The notes under the pieces: model-generated
The model's input: only the letters and a program-made list of their open reading frames with translations
The model's database searches: none
What the model was told of the DNA's origin: nothing
Position numbers and translations under genes: made by a program
Shown here: one piece after another, positions 9,389 through 18,793 of the stretch
Layout: every line of letters starts with the position of its first letter
How positions within the stretch are numbered: the stretch's first letter is position 1
Assembly (NCBI GenBank): GCA_947630835.1
Contig: CANRIZ010000003.1
Span: forward strand, 38,799-102,798
Reading direction: 5' to 3'
Source of the DNA: an uncultured Clostridia bacterium
Lineage (GTDB): Bacteria; Bacillota; Clostridia; Oscillospirales; Acutalibacteraceae
Length of the DNA stretch: 64,000 nucleotides

Positions 9389-10081
9389 TTATTCCACGTT
9401 TTTGTTGATATAGTCGTCTATAACCTGACCGTCCTGTATCCTTATAACCCTTTTGGCTCTGTCGGCTATGCCGTTGTCATGGGTGATAAGTATTACCGTT
9501 TTGCCCTCTTTGTAAAGCGTGGTAAGTATTTGCATAACGTCCTCGCCCGAACGGCTGTCAAGGTTGCCGGTAGGTTCGTCCGCAAGGATTATCGGCGGCC
9601 TTGCGGCGACCGCCCTCGCAATGGCGACTCTCTGCTGCTGACCGCCCGACATCTGTTTGGGCAGGTGATTTAACCTGTGCGAAAGCCCGACCTTTTCAAG
9701 CGCTTCAAGCGAAAGCTTGTGCCTCTGTTCCGCCCGCATACCTCTGTAAATCAGCGGAAGCTCGACATTTTCCTGCGCCGTAAGGCTTGAAATAAGATTA
9801 AAGCCCTGAAAAATAAAGCCTATCTGCTTGTTGCGTATCTCGCTGAGCTGATCGTCGCTCATATGAGAAACGTCCTCTCCGTCGAGGCAATATTCGCCGC
9901 TCGAGGGCACGTCCAAAAGCCCGAGCATATTCATAAGCGTTGATTTTCCCGAACCCGACTGACCGACTATAGCTACAAATTCGCCCTTGTCGATGTTAAG
10001 ACTTACGCCGTCAAGAGCGCGCACCTCGTTTTCGCCGGGATTATAAATTTTGTAAATATCTTTAATTTCAATCAGACTCAA
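9389..10081 (-). CDS. ABC transporter ATP-binding protein (MacB/LolD/YknY type)
   Basis: A single nucleotide-binding domain of about 230 residues with Walker A (GQSGSGKST), Q-loop (FIFQGFNL), signature ([14 protein letters not shown]), Walker B ([12 protein letters not shown]) and H-loop (ILITHD). The LDVPSSGEY and NLDSRSGED features are those of ATPases pairing with MacB/FtsX-like permeases that act on peptides or lipids. No permease gene is adjacent, so it is an orphan ATPase. TTG at 10081, giving [10 protein letters not shown], is preferred because GGTGGTGA precedes it; GTG codons at 10093 and 10090 are alternatives. Its promoter is divergent from spoVAC. Confidence 0.9.
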   Translation of the reverse strand: MSLIEIKDIYKIYNPGENEVRALDGVSLNIDKGEFVAIVGQSGSGKSTLMNMLGLLDVPSSGEYCLDGEDVSHMSDDQLSEIRNKQIGFIFQGFNLISSLTAQENVELPLIYRGMRAEQRHKLSLEALEKVGLSHRLNHLPKQMSGGQQQRVAIARAVAARPPIILADEPTGNLDSRSGEDVMQILTTLYKEGKTVILITHDNGIADRAKRVIRIQDGQVIDDYINKNVE

Positions 10082-10107
10082 AACAATCACCACCCGATAA
10101 AATAGAT

Positions 10108-10137
10108 TTTATAGTAAAAATGACTTTAAATCAACAA
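10108..10137 (-). promoter_or_regulatory. Possible promoter of the ABC ATPase gene
   Basis: On the minus strand TTGTTG, 18 nt and TATAAA lie 27 nt before the preferred start codon. Confidence 0.4.
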
Positions 10138-10144
10138 CATTTTG

Positions 10145-10173
10145 TGAATTTTTTAAATTAAGGCTGCAAATAA
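10145..10173 (+). promoter_or_regulatory. Possible forespore (sigma-G-like) promoter of spoVAC
   Basis: TGAATT, 16 nt and CAAATAA resemble the sigma-F/G pattern TGAATA and CATACTA, but only partly. No good sigma-A promoter is visible in the 100 nt before spoVAC. spoVA genes are sigma-G dependent in Bacillus, which is why the site was looked for. Confidence 0.3.
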
Positions 10174-10196
10174 TATCAAACGAAGGGGTTGATATT

Positions 10197-10640
10197 ATGG
10201 CAACATCGGGTAAAGAATATTCCGAAATGGCGAAAAAGGCTTCGCCGCCGTCGCCGAAATTCAAGGATTGCGTAAAAGCCTTTGTAATAGGAGGCATTAT
10301 CTGCACAATAGGGCAGTGCCTTATGTACCTGTACGATATGGCGGGTTTAAACGAGGAGGAGGTAAAAACCCTTACCTCGGTAACTCTGATAGTTTTGACC
10401 GCAATACTTACGGGTATAGGCGTTTTTGACAAAATCGCAAAGCATGCCGGCGCCGGAACGCTTGTGCCCATAACCGGCTTTGCAAATTCCGTAGTGTCCC
10501 CGGCTTTGGAGTTTAAGGCGGAGGGCAGGATACTCGGAACGGGCGCAAAGATTTTCTCCATAGCCGGGCCCGTTATAGCTTACGGCTGTTCGGCGGCGTT
10601 TATTTACGGAATAATCTGCTATATTTTTAAGCTTTATTGA
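10197..10640 (+). CDS. spoVAC: Stage V sporulation protein AC
   Basis: SpoVAC is an inner-membrane protein needed to move dipicolinic acid into and out of the spore; in Bacillus it acts as a mechanosensitive channel. The 147-residue length is normal. Features are a soluble start with KKASPPSPKFKDC, a GGIICTIGQCLMYLYD membrane segment, a second around TLIVLTAILTGIG, the conserved KIAKHAGAGTLVPITGFANS stretch, and a final membrane segment. GAAGGGG lies before the ATG. spoVAD and spoVAE, its usual partners, are not next to it; the following gene is iolJ, after a terminator. Confidence 0.92.
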   Translation: MATSGKEYSEMAKKASPPSPKFKDCVKAFVIGGIICTIGQCLMYLYDMAGLNEEEVKTLTSVTLIVLTAILTGIGVFDKIAKHAGAGTLVPITGFANSVVSPALEFKAEGRILGTGAKIFSIAGPVIAYGCSAAFIYGIICYIFKLY

Positions 10641-10666
10641 TAAAATCTGATTTTGCTTTTTTATCC

Positions 10667-10699
10667 GTGCCGGGCAAAAACCCGGCGCATTTGTTTTAT
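10667..10699 (+). terminator. Terminator after spoVAC
   Basis: An 8-bp GC-rich stem (GTGCCGGG with CCCGGCGC) with a CAAAAA loop is followed by ATTTGTTTT. The T-run is interrupted. Confidence 0.65.
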
Positions 10700-10779
10700 A
10701 TTGTGAAAGACATATATATTTGTTGTAATTTTATACATATATTTAATCAAAATTTTTACAAAAAATACGTTTAAACGGA

Positions 10780-10808
10780 TTGAAAAATATCCTATCAAGT
10801 GATAAAAT
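10780..10808 (+). promoter_or_regulatory. Predicted promoter of the inositol operon
   Basis: TTGAAA, a 17-nt spacer and TAAAAT stand about 50 nt before iolJ. It is the only good promoter seen before the operon and is followed by a strong leader hairpin. Confidence 0.65.
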
Positions 10809-10821
10809 ATTTTAAATATGT

Positions 10822-10844
10822 GCGGCGGTATGTTATGCCGCCGC
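10822..10844 (+). promoter_or_regulatory. GC-rich dyad at the 5' end of the iol transcript
   Basis: GCGGCGG and CCGCCGC form a perfect 7-bp stem around TATGTTATG, from about +7 of the expected transcript and ending 3 nt before the Shine-Dalgarno. It stands out against the AT-rich surroundings. It might be an operator overlapping the start of transcription or a 5' stabilising stem; no IolR-like gene is in the window to help decide. Confidence 0.55.
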
Positions 10845-10858
10845 AAAAGGAAAGGTAA

Positions 10859-11707
10859 GTGTTGACATTGGCTCTTGTTCCTATGAGGGATTTGCTTGAC
10901 AGAGCATGCGAGAAGGGCATAGCTGTAGGAGCTTTCTCGGTCGGAAATATGGAAATGGTTATGGGTGCGGTAAAAGCGGCTCAGGAGCTTGATACCCCCA
11001 TTATTTTACAGATAGCCGAGGTCAGGCTCAAAAATTCTCCTCTGGAGCTTATGGGTCCTATGATGATTGCCGCGGCGGAAAATGCGGACATTGACATAGC
11101 GGTTCACCTTGACCACGGGCTTAAACCGGAAACGGTTGCACAGGCATTGGATATAGGCTTTTCTTCCGTAATGTTCGACGGCTCTCTGTTAAGCCTTGAA
11201 AAGAATATCGAAACCGTTAAGAATATTGTAAACCTCGCTTCCGATTACGACGCCACCGTTGAAGCGGAGCTTGGCGTAGTCGGCGGCAACGAGGGCGAGG
11301 GAAAACAGCATAAAATCCTTTGCACCGACCCCGAGGACGCAAAGCGCTTCTGCGACGAAACGGGGGTTGACGCGCTTGCCGTGGCAATAGGCAACGCTCA
11401 CGGAAATTATCCTGTTTTGCCCGAGCTTCGGTTTGACGTGCTTGAGGAAATTCACAAAAGGGTTTCAACTCCTCTTGTGCTGCACGGCGGAACGGGTATA
11501 AGCGACGAGCAGTTCAGGAAGGCCGTTTCACTGGGAATAAGAAAAATCAACATCGCAACAGCTTCGTTTGACAATTTGGCGGCTTACGCAAAGGCTTACT
11601 GCGCAAACAAAGACAAGGCGAATTACTTTGAGCTTTCCGCCGCCGAGGTTGAAGGAGTTTACCAAAACGTAAAAAGGCATATAAAAGTTTTCAGCTTTAT
11701 AGATTGA
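10859..11707 (+). CDS. iolJ: Class II aldolase, probably 6-phospho-5-dehydro-2-deoxy-D-gluconate aldolase
   Basis: The enzyme should cleave 6-phospho-5-dehydro-2-deoxygluconate into dihydroxyacetone phosphate and malonate semialdehyde. The 282 residues have the class II fructose-bisphosphate aldolase fold with zinc-site motifs HLDHG (around residue 82), a second glutamate in VEAELG, GNAHG and LHGGTGI. By sequence alone KbaY, GatY and IolJ are hard to separate; the place at the head of an iol operon decides for IolJ. GTG at 10859 or TTG at 10862 can be the start, with AGGAAAGG just upstream. First gene of the operon. Confidence 0.88.
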   Translation: MLTLALVPMRDLLDRACEKGIAVGAFSVGNMEMVMGAVKAAQELDTPIILQIAEVRLKNSPLELMGPMMIAAAENADIDIAVHLDHGLKPETVAQALDIGFSSVMFDGSLLSLEKNIETVKNIVNLASDYDATVEAELGVVGGNEGEGKQHKILCTDPEDAKRFCDETGVDALAVAIGNAHGNYPVLPELRFDVLEEIHKRVSTPLVLHGGTGISDEQFRKAVSLGIRKINIATASFDNLAAYAKAYCANKDKANYFELSAAEVEGVYQNVKRHIKVFSFID

Positions 11708-11729
11708 TTAATTTTAAAGGAGCAGAACT

Positions 11730-12746
11730 ATGAAATACATAGAGTTTGACAATTCAAAGGAATTTGATTTAATCCTTTTGGGCAGGGTTGCGGTAGACCT
11801 TAATCCCGTGGATTATTATTGCCCGCTTAACGAAAGCACCACCTTTAAAAGATATCTCGGGGGTTCGCCGGCAAATATAGCCGTCGGGCTTGCAAGGCTC
11901 GGCAAAAAGGTAGGATTTTTCGCCCGTGTTTCCGACGACCAGCTGGGCAAATTCGTAACCGATTATTTTGAAAACGAGGGCATTGACACCTCGCACATCA
12001 AAAAATGCGAAAACGGCGAAAAAATCGGACTTACTTTTACGGAAATTAAATCCGAAACCGAAAGCTCGATTGTAATGTACCGCAACGAAGCGGCGGATTT
12101 AAAGCTTGACGTTTCGGACATTGACGAGGATTACATAAAGAGAGGCAAGGCTTTGCTTATTTCGGGCACGGCGCTTTGCGAAAGCCCGTCAAGGGAAGCG
12201 GCTTTAAAGGCTGTTATGCTTGCCAAAAGGAATAATGTCCCCGTTATTTTCGATATAGATTACCGCGCTTACAACTGGAAAAGCGACGATGAAATATCCG
12301 TTTACTATTCCTCCGTTGCCCGTGAAGCGGATATTATTCTCGGCTCAAGGGAGGAATACGACCTTACCCAAAAGCTTATCAAGCCCGGTATGAGCGACAG
12401 GGAAACCGCCGCATATTGGCACAGGCATAATGCAAAAATAGTGGTAATCAAGCACGGCAAGGAGGGCTCTACGGCATATACAAACGACGGCGAAAGCTAT
12501 AATATCAAGCCCTTCCCGATTAAATTGCTCAAATCCTTCGGCGGCGGGGACGGCTACGCTTCGTCGTTCCTTTACGGCTTGCTTGAAGGCTTTGAGATAA
12601 TCGACGCCCTTGAGTTCGGCTCGGCTTCGGCGTCGCTGCTTGTCGCCTCCCACGCTTGCTCGCAGGATATGCCTACGGTACAGGCGGTAAAGGACTTTAT
12701 TAAAAAGGAAAAAGAAGAATACGGCGAGATGATAGCAAGGGGCTGA
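11730..12746 (+). CDS. iolC: 5-dehydro-2-deoxygluconokinase
   Basis: A PfkB-family sugar kinase that phosphorylates 5-dehydro-2-deoxygluconate, the step before IolJ. The 338 residues start with ILLGRVAVDLNPVDYY, the substrate-site segment typical of IolC, followed by YLGGSPANIAVGLARLGKKV. Near the C terminus FGGGDGYASSFLYG is the PfkB GAGD-type motif with its catalytic aspartate, the second position being G rather than A. AAAGGAG lies before the ATG, 22 nt after iolJ. Confidence 0.93.
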   Translation: MKYIEFDNSKEFDLILLGRVAVDLNPVDYYCPLNESTTFKRYLGGSPANIAVGLARLGKKVGFFARVSDDQLGKFVTDYFENEGIDTSHIKKCENGEKIGLTFTEIKSETESSIVMYRNEAADLKLDVSDIDEDYIKRGKALLISGTALCESPSREAALKAVMLAKRNNVPVIFDIDYRAYNWKSDDEISVYYSSVAREADIILGSREEYDLTQKLIKPGMSDRETAAYWHRHNAKIVVIKHGKEGSTAYTNDGESYNIKPFPIKLLKSFGGGDGYASSFLYGLLEGFEIIDALEFGSASASLLVASHACSQDMPTVQAVKDFIKKEKEEYGEMIARG

Positions 12747-12761
12747 CAAACGGAGGGCGTT

Positions 12762-13454
12762 ATGTCAAAAAGCTTTTTGAAAAATAAAAGGTTTAGAATT
12801 TTCATTTGCGCCTTTTTGTGCCTTTGTTTGATTTTTGCGGGCGTTTTAACGGCCGTAAACGCTTACGTCATTTCCTATGTTAAGGATTATATAATAAATA
12901 CGGACGATCTTTCGCAATTTGATTTCGACTGCATAACCGTACTCGGCGCAGGGCTTTGGGACGGCGAACCGTCGCCTATGCTTAAAGAAAGGCTTGAGTT
13001 CGGCTTGGAAGCGTACAATACCGGCTGCAGCGAAAAATTCCTTATGTCGGGCGACCACGGAAAAGCCGATCACGACGAGGTGAACGTTATGAAAGATTAC
13101 GTCATAAACGAGGGCGTGGACAAGGATAACGTCTTTCTCGACCACGCAGGCTTTTCGACCTATGAATCGATGTACAGGGCGAAGGAAATTTTTAAAATCG
13201 AAAAAACGCTTATAGTCACTACAAAATACCACCTTTACCGCGCCGTTTACGACGCAAGGAAGCTCGGTATCGACGCTTACGGCTTTGACAGGGAAGAGCT
13301 CAAATACTCTTTTGTCAATGATTTACGGGAAACGGCGGCAAGGTTCAAGGACTTTTTCTGCTGTATTTTCAAGCCCGCGCCCACTTATCTCGGCGAGGCT
13401 ATTCCCATACAGACTTCAAGCGGTTCGTTAACTGACGATAAGGTCAGAGTATAA
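12762..13454 (+). CDS. DUF218 (SanA/YdcF-like) membrane-anchored protein within the iol operon
   Basis: The 230 residues have one N-terminal membrane segment (residues 12-32) and an external DUF218 domain: ITVLGAGLWDGEPSPML, SGDHGKADHDEV, STYESMYRAKEIF and TTKYHLYRAVYDAR. This matches SanA, which affects envelope permeability in E. coli. It has no known role in inositol use, yet it is separated by only 15 nt from iolC and 23 nt from iolB, all reading in one direction, so it belongs to the transcript. Whether it acts on a surface polymer or inositol-containing lipid is unknown. Confidence 0.85.
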   Translation: MSKSFLKNKRFRIFICAFLCLCLIFAGVLTAVNAYVISYVKDYIINTDDLSQFDFDCITVLGAGLWDGEPSPMLKERLEFGLEAYNTGCSEKFLMSGDHGKADHDEVNVMKDYVINEGVDKDNVFLDHAGFSTYESMYRAKEIFKIEKTLIVTTKYHLYRAVYDARKLGIDAYGFDREELKYSFVNDLRETAARFKDFFCCIFKPAPTYLGEAIPIQTSSGSLTDDKVRV

Positions 13455-13477
13455 TAATATAAAAACGAGGTAGAGCT

Positions 13478-14248
13478 ATGTACGAAAATCCCGAGTATAA
13501 CGAAAACAACGAAAAAATACTGTGCCAAAGAAACGGCAAAAACGCCGATATGCTTATGGACATAAAGGTAAAGCTTCTTAAAAAGGGCGAGAGTATGACC
13601 GTTTGCGAAAAGGAGGACGAAACTGCCATACTTTTGATGGCCGGCGATGTTGATTTTGTCTTTGACGGCAAAAGCGAAAACGCCTCTCGCAGAAGTCCTT
13701 TCCTCGATACCGCAACCGCAATACACTTTGCAAGGGGAAACAGCGTTACCGTAAAGGCGAACGCCGATTCAAGGCTTGTAATCGAGCAGACCGACAACGC
13801 AAACGAGTTCGGTATTCATTTTTATAAGGGCGGCGATATGACCGTTCAGCACTTCGGCGCAGACCAGTGGGGCGGAGCGGCCGACAGAAAGGTTCTCACC
13901 GTTTTCGATTACGAGAACGCCCCGTATTCCAACCTTGTATTGGGCGAGGTGTTCCACAAGCCCGGCTGCTGGACCAGTTATCCTCCGCATTATCATCCGC
14001 AGCCCGAGGTATATTATTATGAATTTGATAAGCCGCAGGGCTTCGGCGTGGGCTTTAACGGGGACGACTGCTATAAGGTAGGCGATCAGGGCTGTCTGTG
14101 CATTACTCCTATGAGAACGCACCAGCAGGCGTCTGCTCCCGGATATAATATGTGCTATGTTTGGATGATTCGCCACCTTGACGGCGACCCTTGGGTAAAA
14201 ACAAGGATTGACGCTCCCGAACACAAATGGCTTTTGGACGCAGAGTAA
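13478..14248 (+). CDS. iolB: 5-deoxy-glucuronate isomerase
   Basis: IolB converts 5-deoxyglucuronate to 5-dehydro-2-deoxygluconate. The 256-residue bicupin has the metal-site segment SYPPHYHPQPEVYYYE (around 167-183) and a C-terminal PMRTHQQASAPGYNMCYVW run, both characteristic of the family. Length is slightly under the usual 265-270. AACGAGGTAGAG precedes the ATG. Pathway position is between IolD and IolC, both encoded next to it. Confidence 0.94.
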   Translation: MYENPEYNENNEKILCQRNGKNADMLMDIKVKLLKKGESMTVCEKEDETAILLMAGDVDFVFDGKSENASRRSPFLDTATAIHFARGNSVTVKANADSRLVIEQTDNANEFGIHFYKGGDMTVQHFGADQWGGAADRKVLTVFDYENAPYSNLVLGEVFHKPGCWTSYPPHYHPQPEVYYYEFDKPQGFGVGFNGDDCYKVGDQGCLCITPMRTHQQASAPGYNMCYVWMIRHLDGDPWVKTRIDAPEHKWLLDAE

Positions 14249-14351
14249 ACCTGTCCATATTAAAACAGAAAATTTTATCACGCCTTGTCGGCTACAACAG
14301 GGGTTACCGTGATTTTATATTATTTGTAGTCGGAAAGGCTATGTGATTATT

Positions 14352-16268
14352 ATGGCATACATGACAACGGCTCAGGCGCTTGTTAAATTCCTCGATAATC
14401 AGTATGTTTCATTTGACGGCAGGGAGACGAAGTTCGTTGACGGTATCTTTACGATTTTCGGCCACGGCATAGTTTGCGGACTCGGCGAGGCTCTGGACTC
14501 CGACCGGGGCGGCCTTACCGTTTATCAGGGAAAAAACGAGCAGGGTATGGCGCATACGGCGGCGTCTTTTGCCAAGCAGAACAACCGCAGGAAAATTATC
14601 GCCTGTTCTTCATCAATAGGACCCGGCGCCGCAAATATGATTACTGCGGCGGCAACGGCAACCGTAAATCATGTTCCGCTTCTTTTAATTCCGGCGGACG
14701 CATTTTCCACCCGTCAGCCCGACCCGGTGCTTCAGCAGTTTGAACAGGTAAATTCACTTTCAATAACAACAAACGACGCTTACAAGGCGGTTACAAGGTA
14801 TTGGGACAGAATTGCCCGTCCCGAGCAGCTTATGACCGCTATGATAAACGCTATGAGAGTGCTTACCGATACTGCGGAGACCGGCGCGGTATGTATCGCA
14901 ATGCCTCAGGACGTCGAGGGCGAAAGCTATGATTTCCCCGATGAATTTTTGCAAAAAAGAGTACATAAAATAACAAGAATAGCTCCGGCTTCCGACGAGG
15001 TAGAGGAGATTGCCGGCATACTTCTCGGCGCAAAGAAACCGCTTGTTATCTGCGGCGGCGGCGTTCGGTATTCCGAAGCGGGCGAGGCTCTTGAGAGCTT
15101 TTGCCGTGAGTTTAACATTCCCTTTGCCGAAACGCAGTCGGGTAAAACCGCCTGTAAGTCAAGCAACGAATACAATCTCGGCGGCTTGGGCGTAACGGGA
15201 AATTCCGCAGGCAACGAAATAGCGAAGCAGGCGGACGTAATACTCGGCGTGGGCACAAGGTTTTCTGATTTCACAACGGGTTCAAAATCGCTTTTCAGAA
15301 GCGACGCCAAGGTGCTTACGATTAATACATCACGCTTTGACGCATATAAGCTCGGCGCAAAGAAGCTTGTCTGCGACGCAAAGCTCGGAATACTCGCAGT
15401 AGGCGATTATTTGCGCGCAAACTCGTATAAATCCTCTTACACAACCGAAATTGCCGACGCAAAAAAAGGCTGGGCGGAGGAAATGGCAAGGCTTGCCGCT
15501 TATAAGTATGACGAAAACTTTGAACCGCTTATCAAGGCAAGAGACGAGAGAACCATTCCCGAATTTGCCAAAAAAATGGGTATAATCACTCAGACTGCGG
15601 CGGTTGCCAAGGTTCGCGAGCTTATCGCGGACGACGCTATATGCGTAGGCGCGGCAGGTTCGCTCCCCGGCGACCTTCAAAGAATGTGGACCTCCGACAG
15701 CCTTTACTCATACAATATGGAATACGGCTATTCCTGCATGGGTTATGAAATTGCCGGCGCTTTGGGTTCAAAGCTTGCAAGACCCGATAAGGAGGTTTAC
15801 GCAATGTGCGGCGACGGAAGCTATTTAATGCTTCACTCCGAGCTTGTAACCTCCGTTCAGGAAAAGAAAAAAATCAACGTTCTTCTTTTTGACAACAGCG
15901 GATTCGGCTGTATAAACAATCTTGAAATGTCAAACGGAATAGGGAACCTCGCAACGGAATTCCGTTTCCGCGACGGCAACAACGAACTTTTGGGCGACCT
16001 TGTTCCCATAGACTTTGCAAAATGTGCGAGCGGTTACGGCGTTAAAACCTATACCGCAAGGACTATGGAGGAGCTGGAATTTGCTTTGAACGACTCTAAA
16101 AAGCAAAGCGTTTCAACTCTTATCGACATCAAGGTTTTGCCAAAGTCCATGACCGACGGCTACGGCGCATGGTGGAACGTCGGCGTGGCAAGCACTTCGC
16201 AGAACGAAGCCGTTAAAAGGGCTTATCTGAATAAAAAAGAAAATGAAGAGAAAGCGAGAAAGTATTGA
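14352..16268 (+). CDS. iolD: 3D-(3,5/4)-trihydroxycyclohexane-1,2-dione hydrolase
   Basis: A thiamine-diphosphate enzyme that opens the inositol ring product to 5-deoxyglucuronate. About 638 residues in the three-domain ThDP fold: [20 protein letters not shown] at the start, a central domain with [14 protein letters not shown], and the ThDP motif [13 protein letters not shown] to [11 protein letters not shown] near residue 490. GGAAAGG lies 13 nt before ATG 14352 and 4 nt before GTG 14343, so the start could be three residues earlier. The 103-nt gap after iolB holds a loose hairpin around ATCACG/CGTGAT but no clear terminator. Confidence 0.94.
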   Translation: MAYMTTAQALVKFLDNQYVSFDGRETKFVDGIFTIFGHGIVCGLGEALDSDRGGLTVYQGKNEQGMAHTAASFAKQNNRRKIIACSSSIGPGAANMITAAATATVNHVPLLLIPADAFSTRQPDPVLQQFEQVNSLSITTNDAYKAVTRYWDRIARPEQLMTAMINAMRVLTDTAETGAVCIAMPQDVEGESYDFPDEFLQKRVHKITRIAPASDEVEEIAGILLGAKKPLVICGGGVRYSEAGEALESFCREFNIPFAETQSGKTACKSSNEYNLGGLGVTGNSAGNEIAKQADVILGVGTRFSDFTTGSKSLFRSDAKVLTINTSRFDAYKLGAKKLVCDAKLGILAVGDYLRANSYKSSYTTEIADAKKGWAEEMARLAAYKYDENFEPLIKARDERTIPEFAKKMGIITQTAAVAKVRELIADDAICVGAAGSLPGDLQRMWTSDSLYSYNMEYGYSCMGYEIAGALGSKLARPDKEVYAMCGDGSYLMLHSELVTSVQEKKKINVLLFDNSGFGCINNLEMSNGIGNLATEFRFRDGNNELLGDLVPIDFAKCASGYGVKTYTARTMEELEFALNDSKKQSVSTLIDIKVLPKSMTDGYGAWWNVGVASTSQNEAVKRAYLNKKENEEKARKY

Positions 16269-16269
16269 T

Positions 16270-17166
16270 ATGCTTGACAAAAACAAAGTGAAACTGGGAA
16301 TTGCTCCTATTGCTTGGACAAACGACGATATGCCGGATTTAGGCGCGGAAAACACTTTTGAGCAGTGCATTTCCGAGATGGCTCTCGCGGGCTTTACGGG
16401 CTGCGAGGTAGGCAACAAATATCCCAGAAATGACATTCCGGCTCTCAAAAAGGCTCTTGAGCTTCGCAATATGCAGATTTGCAACGCGTGGTTCTCCTCT
16501 TTCCTCACAACCAAACCCTATGAGGAGGTTGAAAAGGATTTTATTGAGCATATTACGTTTTTAAAGGAAATGGGCGCTAAGGTAGTCGGCATTTCCGAGC
16601 AGGGACATTCCATTCAGGGTACGGATAAGTCGATTTTTGACGATAAATACATAATGAACGACGAGGAATGGGATTTGCTTTGCACGGGCGTCAATAAGCT
16701 TGGCAGGGTTGCTAAGGATATGGGCATTAAGCTGTGCTTCCATCATCACATGGGAACGGTTGTCCAGACCGAAGCGGAAATTGACAGACTTATGGAGAAC
16801 ACAGACCCCGAGCTTTTCGGGCTTCTGTTCGATTCGGGCCACCTTGCGTACTGCGGCGAGGATTATATGTCGGTACTCAACAAGTATGCTAACCGTATTT
16901 TCCATGTTCATCTTAAAGATATACGTCCCGAAATGGTTAAAAAGGTTAAAGATGAGCATTTGAGCTTCTTACAGGGCGTAAGGCTCGGCGCGTTTACCGT
17001 TCCCGGCGACGGCGCTATCGACTTTAAGCCGATTTTCGACGTGCTTGAAAAAACAGGCTACGAGGGCTATGTGCTTGTTGAAGCCGAGCAGGACCCCGCA
17101 ATAGCCAATCCCTTTGAGTACGCCCTTAAAGCAAGGAAGTATATAAGGGAAGTTTCGGGGCTTTAA
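16270..17166 (+). CDS. iolE: Myo-inosose-2 dehydratase
   Basis: IolE removes water from 2-keto-myo-inositol to give the IolD substrate. The 298 residues form an AP-endonuclease-2-like TIM barrel with the starting [14 protein letters not shown] motif, [12 protein letters not shown], the metal-site segments [21 protein letters not shown] and FHVHLKDIR, and VEAEQDP near the end. ATG at 16270 directly follows the iolD stop and gives the canonical N terminus; an in-frame ATG at 16243 overlapping iolD is the alternative. Confidence 0.94.
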   Translation: MLDKNKVKLGIAPIAWTNDDMPDLGAENTFEQCISEMALAGFTGCEVGNKYPRNDIPALKKALELRNMQICNAWFSSFLTTKPYEEVEKDFIEHITFLKEMGAKVVGISEQGHSIQGTDKSIFDDKYIMNDEEWDLLCTGVNKLGRVAKDMGIKLCFHHHMGTVVQTEAEIDRLMENTDPELFGLLFDSGHLAYCGEDYMSVLNKYANRIFHVHLKDIRPEMVKKVKDEHLSFLQGVRLGAFTVPGDGAIDFKPIFDVLEKTGYEGYVLVEAEQDPAIANPFEYALKARKYIREVSGL

Positions 17167-17234
17167 TCAAAATAGAACGGGCTGTTAAAATCACCCGTTT
17201 ATATAGTAAATTAATGCTGTAAAGGAGTAGAAAT

Positions 17235-18743
17235 ATGGCAGTTGAAAAATTAAAGTATTTTGTCAACGGTGAATTCCGTGACTCAAAAACAGATACCTGG
17301 TACGACCTTCACAATCCGTCAACGGGCGAGGTAACTGGACAGGCTCCCTGTTGCACAAACGAGGAAGTGCTCGAGGCTATCGAAGCGGCAAAAAAGGCTT
17401 ATCCCGGGTGGAGAGCCGTACCCGCTATCAAGCGCGCGCAAATTCTCTATAAAATCCGTGACCTTATCATAGAAAATATGGAAGAGCTCACTATGTCCGT
17501 TGCAAAGGAAAACGGTAAAGTTTGGGGCGAAGCCGAAGGCGACGTGCTTAAAGCCAAGGAGGGTACCGAGCTTGCAACCCAAGTGCCCTCGCTTATGATG
17601 GGCGAGAGCATTATGGACGCTTCAAGAGGCTACGATACCGTTAAATACCGCGAGCCTCTCGGCGTTTTTGCGGGTATCGTTCCCGTAAATTTCCCCGCAA
17701 TGATACCTTTCGGCTGGATGGCCCCCACCTGCATTGCCTGCGGCAATACCATGGTATTGAAGGCGGCTTCTCTTACGCCCAAAACGGCTATGCTCTTTGC
17801 CAAAATTTATAAAGAGGCGGGCGTACCCGACGGCGTTATAAATATCGTTACCTGCTCAAGGAACGAGATAAATACCATACTCGACCACCCCGACGTTAAG
17901 GGCATAACCTTTGTCGGTTCAACTCCCGTCGGACTTAAAATATATCAAAGAGCTGCCGCTGCCGGCAAACGCTGTCAGGCTCTTTGTCAGGCAAAGAACC
18001 ATGCGCTTGTTATGGCGGACTGCGCCCTTGAAAGAACGGTTGCAGGCGTTATAAATTCGGCTTACGGCTGCGCAGGTCAGCGCTGTATGGCTCTTTCCTG
18101 CTGCGTTGTCGAGGAAGCTATAGCCGATAAATTTGTTGCTGAGCTTAAAAAACAGGCTGAGCAGATTAAGGTCGGCGCGTCTTGGGATAAGACCTCTAAG
18201 CTCGGCCCGATAACTTACGAAAAGCATTATAAGGAAGTTATTGCGGATATAGACAAGGGCGTGGCAGAGGGCGCAGAGCTTGTACTTGACGGCAGAAATT
18301 GCGTTGTTGAGGGCTATGAAAACGGCTATTTCGTAGGGCCTACAATTTTCGACCATGTTACCGAGGATATGACCATAGGCAGGGACGAGGTTTTCGGTCC
18401 GGTTCTTTGCATTAAACGCTGCAAAAACTTTGAAGAAGGACTTAAAATAATGAACTCCAACCCCTATGCAAACGGCTCGGTAATTTATACCCAGAGCGGC
18501 TATTTTGCACGTCAGTTTGCCCGTTATACCGACGGCGGTCAGGTGGGCGTTAACGTCGGCATCCCCGTACCCGTAGGCTTCTTCCCGTTCTCGGGTCACA
18601 AGCAGTCGTTCTTCGGCGATTTGCATTGCCTCGGCAAGGACGCATACCGCTTCTTCACGGAATCCAAGGCTGTTACCACCCATTGGTTTGACGAGGAGGA
18701 AGCTGCAAGCACGAACGTTTCAACCTGGGACGGCACTATCTGA
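17235..18743 (+). CDS. iolA: Methylmalonate-semialdehyde dehydrogenase (acylating)
   Basis: This CoA-acylating aldehyde dehydrogenase (MmsA/IolA) turns malonate semialdehyde from IolJ into acetyl-CoA. The 502 residues start KLKYFVNGEFRDSKTDTWYD and contain PLGVFAGIVPVNFPAMIPFG, FVGSTPVGLKIYQRAAAAGK, GCAGQRCMALS with the catalytic cysteine, and EVFGPVLC. The usual length is 485-500. AAAGGAG precedes the ATG. In the 68-nt gap after iolE, AACGGG/CCCGTT (17176-17199) could form a weak internal attenuator. Confidence 0.94.
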   Translation: MAVEKLKYFVNGEFRDSKTDTWYDLHNPSTGEVTGQAPCCTNEEVLEAIEAAKKAYPGWRAVPAIKRAQILYKIRDLIIENMEELTMSVAKENGKVWGEAEGDVLKAKEGTELATQVPSLMMGESIMDASRGYDTVKYREPLGVFAGIVPVNFPAMIPFGWMAPTCIACGNTMVLKAASLTPKTAMLFAKIYKEAGVPDGVINIVTCSRNEINTILDHPDVKGITFVGSTPVGLKIYQRAAAAGKRCQALCQAKNHALVMADCALERTVAGVINSAYGCAGQRCMALSCCVVEEAIADKFVAELKKQAEQIKVGASWDKTSKLGPITYEKHYKEVIADIDKGVAEGAELVLDGRNCVVEGYENGYFVGPTIFDHVTEDMTIGRDEVFGPVLCIKRCKNFEEGLKIMNSNPYANGSVIYTQSGYFARQFARYTDGGQVGVNVGIPVPVGFFPFSGHKQSFFGDLHCLGKDAYRFFTESKAVTTHWFDEEEAASTNVSTWDGTI

Positions 18744-18793
18744 TTCAGCGGTAAATTTCCGTATTAAAATAAAACATAACACAGGAGAATATT

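Noticed and set aside
17919..18683. Minus-strand open frame of 254 codons over iolA
   Set aside because: It mirrors the codon pattern of iolA, has no ribosome site or promoter, and matches no known family.
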